Source: Fimbriimonadaceae bacterium
Lineage (GTDB): Bacteria; Armatimonadota; Fimbriimonadia; Fimbriimonadales; Fimbriimonadaceae
DNA: 6,242 nt
Assembly (NCBI GenBank): GCA_947447315.1
Contig: CANFJD010000165.1
Span: 1-6,242, forward strand
Direction: 5' to 3'
The translations under genes and the position numbers were made by a program. The notes below the pieces were generated by a model. The model did not search any database. It had not been told where the DNA came from and worked only from the letters and a program-made list of their open reading frames with translations. Below, in pieces: positions 1-4,227 of the stretch (the stretch's first letter is position 1; each line of letters begins with the position of its first letter).

Positions 1-1721
1 GCCGAGGCTCCGAATCGCTTGTCGCGGACCTTTCGGTGATAGCTGAGGGCAAACCGGTGGGCTTCGTCGCGGAGTTTTCGCAGCAACATGAGGCCGGGCG
101 AGTTCAGCGGCAGTTCCACTTCGCGATAGATGTATTTGGCCCCTTCCGCCCCGAGAATCTGATTTTCCGAGGGAATCGGAACTGGGAGATACAACAGTTC
201 GTGCCGCTTGGCAAGGCCAACCATGGGCACGGTCAGTCCCAGGTCGTCCCGGGCTTTGATCGCGGCCGCGACCTGGCCCTTTCCGCCGTCAATCAGAATG
301 AGGTCCGGCAGTTTGGCGAACTTCTCATCTCCATCCAGATAGTTCCGCAGCCGCCGGGTGATGGTCTCGTTCATCATGGCGAAATCGTTGGGAGCTTCGG
401 GGTTCCACTTGATTTTGAACCGGCGGTATTCGGACTTTGCCGCTTCCCCGTTCTCGGTCACGACCATGGACGAGGTGGGTGCTGTGCCCTGAATATTCGA
501 GATATCGTAGCCCTCGATGCGGACGGGTGGCTCCGAGAGACCGAGGGCATCCATCAATTGGGCGGCGGCTTCCTCACCCCACGCTTCTTTCTGCTGGAGT
601 TCGGTGGCGAACTGGTTAAGTGCCTGCTCGGCATTGGCGGCGGCCATATCGACCAGACGAGCTTTCTCGCCGGTCTGGGGAACTTCCATGGATACGGCTG
701 ATCCGCGCTTTTGCCGGAGCCAAGTCTGCACGATATTCCGCTCCTCAATCTCCACGGGAAGGAGAATTTCGCGAGGGATCTCTGGAGCGTCCGTGTAGTA
801 CTGCTTAACGAATTCCTGAACCGCTAGGGCGGGAGCGGCGTCGACGGAGCCATCCAGCATGTACTGCCGTTGTCCGATGAGCTTTCCGCCCCGAATGTAG
901 AGCATCTGGATGGCGGCCCCGCGCTCATCCTTCACCACGGCGATTACATCCTGGTCAACTTGGTCGCCGCTGAGGACCTTTTGCCGCTCCATGATGCGGT
1001 CGATGGCGGTGATTTGATCCCGAATTTTGGCGGCCTGCTCAAAGTCCAGTTCTTCCCCGGCCGCGACCATCTTTGCGTGCAGATCGGCGCGAACGGACTC
1101 CTCTTTGCCTTCCAGGAATCGCTCGACCTGTTTGAGCACAGTCTTGTACTCCGTAATCTCACTGAGGCCAGCGCAAGGGGCCAAGCATTGGCCAAGGTGA
1201 TAGTAGAGGCACGGACGTTGAACCGGGTCGCCGGTCCAGCTTTTTCCGCAAGGAATCAGCGGAAAGATCTTATGGAGAAGCTGTAAGGTGTCACGGACAG
1301 AAAAAGCGCTGGTGTACGGGCCGAAGTATTTGCCGGAATCCTTTTTCACCCTTCGAGTGAAGAGAACCCGGGGGTAGGCCTCTTTGGTCATGACGATATA
1401 GGGATAGCTCTTGTCATCCCGAAGGCGGACATTGTACGGCGGTCGATGCTGTTTGATCAGGTTGCATTCGAGTACCAGGGCTTCGAGCTCGCTGTCCACC
1501 ACGATCCATTCGATATCGCGGATTTTTCCGACGAGGCGGGCAATCCGAGCCCCGTGTTGCGCGGACTCTTGGAAATACGACCGGACCCGGCTCTTGAGAG
1601 AAATGGCTTTGCCTACGTAAAGCACCTGCTTGCTCTCGTCACGGTAGATATAGCAACCGGGGGTCGCGGGCAGTTGCGCCAGCTTGTCTTGGAGATGTTC
1701 AAACCTGGGTTTACGCGCCAT
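1..1721 (-). CDS. uvrC: UvrC, excinuclease ABC subunit C (C-terminus cut by window edge)
   Basis: UvrC makes the 3' and 5' incisions around bulky DNA lesions in complex with UvrB during nucleotide excision repair, in the cytoplasm. An unbroken frame of 573 codons is visible. In order: an N-terminal GIY-YIG nuclease (about residues 18-97) with Y24, the YVGK stretch at 35-38, R45, Y49 and E80 of EALVLE; a four-cysteine block C158, C171, C179, C183, with the spacing known as the iron-sulphur site of E. coli UvrC; a UVR (UvrB-binding) motif near 208-243 with DFEQAAKIRDQI; and the RNase H-like endonuclease domain with the expected triad D406 (GYDIS), D478 (LIDGGKGQV) and H555 (EAHRFA). The family is about 600-620 aa, so only the C-terminal helix-hairpin-helix DNA-binding part is missing, beyond position 1. 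ATG 1719-1721 is the only plausible start: an in-frame TAG lies at 1740-1742, and no clear Shine-Dalgarno precedes it. The kinase gene ends 69 bp upstream on the same strand, so co-transcription is possible. Identity is near certain. Confidence 0.97.
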   Translation of the reverse strand, partial: MARKPRFEHLQDKLAQLPATPGCYIYRDESKQVLYVGKAISLKSRVRSYFQESAQHGARIARLVGKIRDIEWIVVDSELEALVLECNLIKQHRPPYNVRLRDDKSYPYIVMTKEAYPRVLFTRRVKKDSGKYFGPYTSAFSVRDTLQLLHKIFPLIPCGKSWTGDPVQRPCLYYHLGQCLAPCAGLSEITEYKTVLKQVERFLEGKEESVRADLHAKMVAAGEELDFEQAAKIRDQITAIDRIMERQKVLSGDQVDQDVIAVVKDERGAAIQMLYIRGGKLIGQRQYMLDGSVDAAPALAVQEFVKQYYTDAPEIPREILLPVEIEERNIVQTWLRQKRGSAVSMEVPQTGEKARLVDMAAANAEQALNQFATELQQKEAWGEEAAAQLMDALGLSEPPVRIEGYDISNIQGTAPTSSMVVTENGEAAKSEYRRFKIKWNPEAPNDFAMMNETITRRLRNYLDGDEKFAKLPDLILIDGGKGQVAAAIKARDDLGLTVPMVGLAKRHELLYLPVPIPSENQILGAEGAKYIYREVELPLNSPGLMLLRKLRDEAHRFALSYHRKVRDKRFGAS

Positions 1722-1790
1722 TCCGGTATATGAAGGGTACTACGTTCCGGAGGGACGGGTTGGTTGTACTTAAGGGCGGAGGCAGTCCTT

Positions 1791-2705
1791 TCAATACGCA
1801 GAGGCAACCGAAGGGTTCTGTTCGATAAAGGTCGTGATTTCGACCTCAGACGGTACGTGGGCGGTGGCGCCAAAATGTGCGCACTTCAGACTTCCGGCCG
1901 CACTGGCGTAGCGGAGGCAGTCGGCGATTGGCCAATTCTGCGTGAGTCCATGGAGCATGCCCGCACGGAACATGTCACCCGCCCCCGTGCTATCGACCAT
2001 GAGGGGCGCTGGAAACGGCGGATACGCTCGGGCGGGCCAATCAGGACCACCGAACACGAAGCCGTTGGGCCCGTCGCTGAGGGTTGCGAAGCATCCGTGC
2101 TGGGCAACCCAGTCTTGTACCCAGCGAACATTTTTTTGCTGATTGCCGCGGGTGCCCTGCCAATCGGTGCTGCATTGCCAGAACGAGCCGGGGACGATCG
2201 GGTCGTCGGGTTGATAGAAATCCATCAAATAGGTTTTCATGCCCGCATCAAGCGCACGGCGAGTAGCTTCGCGGGCGGGCGAACCCATATTGGGTTCGGC
2301 GGTAAACCATTCGCCAGCCCGGTACGGCAAATACTCCAGCGGTACACCCGGACCCATTTGGGAGAATCCACGGCCAAACATCGTGCGGTCCCCATCTGGC
2401 GTCACGTAAACATCACAAACCGGGGCTTTTTGGTCGGCGGGCACACCAATGGGAGCGATCCAATCGGTCGGGATTTCGCTCGCTTCTAGCAAGCTCTGAA
2501 GCTTCCGCGCATCGTGGCCAGAGCCGAGGGCGTTTCCGGCGAGGAGCACCTCATGGTTCCAGTGGCGGAGGGCGTTCGCGGTATTCGCGGCTTCTCCCCC
2601 TAGCATGGCGGATTCCTCCTGAATTTCTACGTATCCTCCGGGAGCGGGAAGGCTAGGGACACGGCGCAAACGGTCGAGGCAAATGGTGCCGAAAACCAGA
2701 ATCAA
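1791..2705 (-). CDS. PfkB/ribokinase-family carbohydrate or nucleoside kinase
   Basis: This is a 304-aa cytoplasmic kinase that should transfer phosphate from ATP to a sugar, sugar derivative or nucleoside; the exact substrate cannot be told. The N-terminus (ILVFGTICLD, D11) is the usual first strand and substrate-binding Asp. GGEAANTA at 36-43 is the first PfkB signature, GDRTMF at 105-110 the usual mid-domain strand, and DSTGAGDMFRAG at 238-249 the second signature, with the GAGD anion hole and catalytic base D244. Length is normal for the family. The NxxE motif that usually follows the central strand, which helps bind metal and phosphate, is not recognisable: residues about 176-186 read WQCSTDWQGTR. 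The start is TTG 2703-2705. An in-frame TAG lies five codons upstream and the first beta strand starts at the next codon, so no ATG alternative fits. There is no obvious Shine-Dalgarno. The gene diverges from the membrane-protein operon and lies upstream of uvrC. Family assignment is firm, substrate unknown. Confidence 0.93.
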   Translation of the reverse strand: MILVFGTICLDRLRRVPSLPAPGGYVEIQEESAMLGGEAANTANALRHWNHEVLLAGNALGSGHDARKLQSLLEASEIPTDWIAPIGVPADQKAPVCDVYVTPDGDRTMFGRGFSQMGPGVPLEYLPYRAGEWFTAEPNMGSPAREATRRALDAGMKTYLMDFYQPDDPIVPGSFWQCSTDWQGTRGNQQKNVRWVQDWVAQHGCFATLSDGPNGFVFGGPDWPARAYPPFPAPLMVDSTGAGDMFRAGMLHGLTQNWPIADCLRYASAAGSLKCAHFGATAHVPSEVEITTFIEQNPSVASAY

Positions 2706-2822
2706 AGTGCGCGTAGGCTACCAGAAGCGTCCGCGGCGGTTCTGAGAGGCGGTTTAGAGCGTGACCTCGCGGCCCCCTGATCCGTGCCCTCATCCGACGG
2801 GAGAAAGGATCCTGAACTCATC

Positions 2823-2931
2823 TCGTGTCATCACGTTTGCCTGCAATTTTCGCATTACATTACTTTTACGAGGTTTAAATATGTTTTATTGATTTTATAA
2901 TCGCAACAAGCACCACTTCACATCGTGTCAT
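2823..2931 (+). repeat. Pair of TCGTGTCAT direct repeats, 100 bp apart
   Basis: The 9-mer TCGTGTCAT occurs at 2823-2831 and again at 2923-2931, exactly 100 bp apart start to start. An inverted copy of its inner part (ATGACA, complement of TGTCAT) lies at 2965-2970. The copies flank the most AT-rich stretch and the TATAAT hexamer, a layout seen with operator pairs. A 9-mer pair can also arise by chance in 500 bp, so an operator role is inference. Confidence 0.35.
2873..2901 (+). promoter_or_regulatory. Candidate promoter, TATAAT -10
   Basis: TATAAT at 2896-2901 is a perfect -10 hexamer in the most AT-rich stretch of the window. The best -35 options at 16-17 bp spacing are weak (GTTTAA at 2873-2878 or TTTAAA at 2874-2879). 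Transcription from here would start near 2908 and give an untranslated leader of about 300 nt before the membrane-protein gene. The same AT-rich patch reads TATAAA on the minus strand (2894-2899), so it could also drive the kinase gene. The poor -35 keeps confidence low. Confidence 0.3.
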
Positions 2932-3008
2932 TGACGAATCACTTAAATTTCGCGCTTTGATGAGATGACATCTAGATTTTTGAGGGATCCGGTGAAGTGG
3001 CAGTGATC

Positions 3009-3018
3009 GGTCTAGACC
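3009..3018. repeat. 10-bp perfect palindrome GGTCTAGACC
   Basis: GGTCTAGACC is perfectly self-complementary. It is flanked by GAT on the left (3005-3007) and ATC on the right (3021-3023), which can extend the symmetry across a small asymmetric bulge. It lies 37 bp upstream of the TTGACA hexamer. It could be an operator half-site pair for a dimeric regulator, but there is no second copy in the window to support that. Confidence 0.25.
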
Positions 3019-3054
3019 ATATCGCTTACATACATAACGGCCTAAAAGTAGATT

Positions 3055-3083
3055 TTGACAACCAACGATTTTGTGATTTTGTT
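3055..3083 (+). promoter_or_regulatory. Candidate promoter, TTGACA -35 with poor -10
   Basis: TTGACA at 3055-3060 is an exact -35 hexamer. At 17 bp spacing the -10 position (3078-3083) reads TTTGTT, which is poor. If used, transcription would start near 3090 and leave a leader of about 120 nt before the membrane-protein gene. It is an alternative, or an addition, to the TATAAT candidate upstream. Confidence 0.2.
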
Positions 3084-3115
3084 TGAAGTTTCCGTCGGTG
3101 ACCGTTTGGATCGCA

Positions 3116-3211
3116 ATGCCTCCATGGATGGCCCGCAATTTAGGCGGAAGGAAGCTCCGGCGGTGCCTCGCACGACAACACGGAGGCGACGGAAGATATC
3201 CTGATCAGTGA
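3116..3211 (+). other. Two overlapping short open frames before the operon (possible leader peptide)
   Basis: Two short frames end at the start of the next gene. Frame A starts at ATG 3124 and stops at TGA 3202-3204 (26 aa, very basic, ending TTTRRRRKIS); it is open back to TTG 3055 (49 aa), just after a stop at 3049-3051. Frame B starts at ATG 3116 and stops at TGA 3209-3211 (31 aa, also Arg-rich), its stop overlapping ATG 3211 as TGATG. Either could couple translation into the membrane-protein gene. Both cannot easily be real, neither has a recognised family, and the arginine richness may only reflect GC-rich composition. Confidence 0.2.
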
Positions 3212-3564
3212 TGTTCTGGCTGCAATTGGTGGTTACCTTTGGATTGTTGTTGGTCACAGGTTACGTAGCCTTCCGGCGGGTACCCGCGTTCGGTGCCCAC
3301 TGGCAATTACCCGCGGCGGCGGCGGCGTTGATTGGCAGCGTGTTACCGCTTTTTGGAGCGCTCGCGTTGTGTTTGAGCCAAGGATGGCTGGGCAAATCGA
3401 CGGCAGATCCCATTCCATTCGTAGGTTGGCTACTGGTGACCGTATCGGGATCTGCGCTAATTGGGCTTCAGGTGTTCGCGATGCAGCAGCTAGGAATCTT
3501 CACCCGACGGCGGACACTTGAAGCGATTGCCGATCAAAAGCGTCACAATTCAGTAGATCAATGA
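3208..3564 (+). CDS. Small three-helix membrane protein of unknown function
   Basis: I do not recognise this 118-aa protein. Three hydrophobic segments are clear: about residues 3-22, 34-56 and 69-92. Charge placement (R23 and R24 after the first helix; the FTRRRTLEAIADQKRH tail after the third) follows the positive-inside rule and suggests N-terminus out and C-terminus in the cytoplasm. The loop between helices 2 and 3 (SQGWLGKSTADP) would be external. There is one Cys (C55) within helix 2 and no catalytic motif. The start is GTG 3208 or ATG 3211; a TGA at 3202-3204 blocks any earlier start in this frame. GGAAG at 3191-3195 is a distant Shine-Dalgarno-like site, about 12 nt from GTG; GGAGG at 3182-3186 is too far. 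Its stop overlaps the next gene's start (ATGA, 3561-3564), so the two proteins are translated together and probably act together at the membrane. It could be an anchor or partner for the secreted protein, which is inference. Confidence 0.8.
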   Translation: MMFWLQLVVTFGLLLVTGYVAFRRVPAFGAHWQLPAAAAALIGSVLPLFGALALCLSQGWLGKSTADPIPFVGWLLVTVSGSALIGLQVFAMQQLGIFTRRRTLEAIADQKRHNSVDQ

Positions 3565-4163
3565 AACGCTCCATTCCCCTTTTGATCGTGGCCGCGCTGA
3601 TGGTCACTGCCGTCCCTTCATTTGCTCAGACCGTCGACGCCTCAAAAGCAACTCACAGCCAAGACGTTCAGACGAAGATGCGAAAGGTGGATCTGTTGCT
3701 TCAGATCATGCCATTGGTTTTGCGAAAAGACCAATTCCCCCCGATTCTCGCCGAGTTGGAGCGAATTCGGGCCAAGCAGGCCGAAGTACTTTCGCGTGAA
3801 GATGATGAGATCATCAAGCTAGAAGCCAAGCTGGATGAGGCGCTGAAAAAGGCCAATGATGACGGAATTTATCCTTCCCGAGATCTTCAATTAGAGTGCT
3901 TCAAGCTCACCCGAGCCTTGGGCACCGTGCGAAATATGGCCCGGACAGACTTTGCCAGTCAGTTATACAAAGTCGTGGATACGGTTTTTGATAAGGGGCA
4001 AAAAGCGATCGCCGCCAAATCTTTGGATTGGAAGTTGTTTGATCCTTCGCTAAAGCTGGATGAGAAGCCGCAGGAAGACCAGATCAAGTTCTATCTCAAA
4101 CTCGTATTGCTAGATCCGCTGGCGTACGATGTCCTTGTAGATCTCAACAAGAAATCAAAGTAA
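3561..4163 (+). CDS. Secreted, mainly helical protein of unknown function
   Basis: This 200-aa protein has a classic signal peptide: K2 and R3, a hydrophobic core at about 5-18, and a probable cleavage after SFA (22/23). Leaving about 178 residues, it should be exported across the inner membrane; no lipobox Cys is present. The mature part is charged and looks almost all helical. A stretch at about 39-98 (KMRKVDLLLQIMPLVLRKDQ onward, then Glu/Lys-rich heptads) could form a long hairpin or coiled coil. Its L-x-x-x-Q pattern (LRKDQ, 54-58) followed by an amphipathic helix faintly recalls periplasmic Spy/CpxP (LTxxQ) chaperones, but that is only a resemblance. The C-terminal part has FDKGQKAI (143-150), LFDPSLK (159-165) and LLDPLAYDVL (183-192). 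The single Cys is C113. It overlaps the upstream membrane-protein gene by 4 nt and ends just before a strong terminator, so it is the last gene of the operon. Function is unknown. Confidence 0.85.
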   Translation: MKRSIPLLIVAALMVTAVPSFAQTVDASKATHSQDVQTKMRKVDLLLQIMPLVLRKDQFPPILAELERIRAKQAEVLSREDDEIIKLEAKLDEALKKANDDGIYPSRDLQLECFKLTRALGTVRNMARTDFASQLYKVVDTVFDKGQKAIAAKSLDWKLFDPSLKLDEKPQEDQIKFYLKLVLLDPLAYDVLVDLNKKSK

Positions 4164-4189
4164 GCGGGCCGCAGCCAATATCGGTCAAC

Positions 4190-4224
4190 AAAAAGGCCGC
4201 TCCGGACTTCGGAGCGGCCTTTTT
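4190..4224. terminator. Bidirectional intrinsic terminator
   Basis: A perfect 15-bp inverted repeat, AAAAAGGCCGCTCCG (4190-4204) and its complement (4210-4224), surrounds a 5-nt loop GACTT. Ten of the paired bases form a GC-rich core. The left A-run and right T-run give a U-tract after the stem on either strand. It lies between the convergent ends of the secreted-protein gene (stop at 4161-4163) and the M1 peptidase gene (stop at 4228-4230), so one hairpin can end both transcripts. Confidence 0.93.
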
Positions 4225-4227
4225 GAT

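Larger units (their letters stand above)
2706..3207. other. Divergent intergenic region with an AT-rich core
   Basis: About 500 bp separates the minus-strand kinase from the plus-strand operon, and I find no convincing full-length gene in it. The first part (2706-2820) is GC-rich and holds an imperfect 13-bp tandem repeat (about 2734-2759, GGCGGTTCTGAGA then GGCGGTTTAGAG). The core, 2821-3060, has about 92 G/C in 240 bases (38%), far below the flanking genes, and carries promoter-like hexamers and short repeats listed separately. The last part (3061-3207) becomes GC-richer and has two overlapping short open frames ending at the start of the membrane-protein gene. Promoters for both neighbours most likely lie here. 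No tRNA-like T-loop, rRNA or riboswitch core was recognised. Confidence 0.7.

Noticed and set aside
36..701. 221-codon plus-strand open frame
   Set aside because: It lies wholly antisense to uvrC, whose catalytic motifs are intact in the other strand, and its translation looks like no protein; a shadow frame.
2131..2137. Run of seven T (A on the coding strand) inside the kinase gene as a possible frameshift site
   Set aside because: The zero frame continues to a full-length, normal-sized kinase on both sides of the run, so no frameshift is needed.
1764..2489. 241-codon plus-strand open frame
   Set aside because: Antisense to the PfkB kinase gene, which has both family signatures; long only because GC-rich codons rarely give stops on the opposite strand.
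3003..3086. 27-aa plus-strand frame beginning VIGLDHIAY, recalling glyoxalase/epimerase N-termini
   Set aside because: Stops after 27 codons and nothing downstream in any frame continues the fold; the likeness is probably chance.
2875..3138. 87-codon minus-strand open frame in the intergenic region
   Set aside because: It spans the AT-rich promoter-like block, has no recognisable features or ribosome site, and its composition does not resemble the confirmed genes.
2706..3207. Possible tRNA, riboswitch or CRISPR content in the long intergenic region
   Set aside because: No T-loop or cloverleaf, no known riboswitch core and no regular repeat-spacer pattern were visible.
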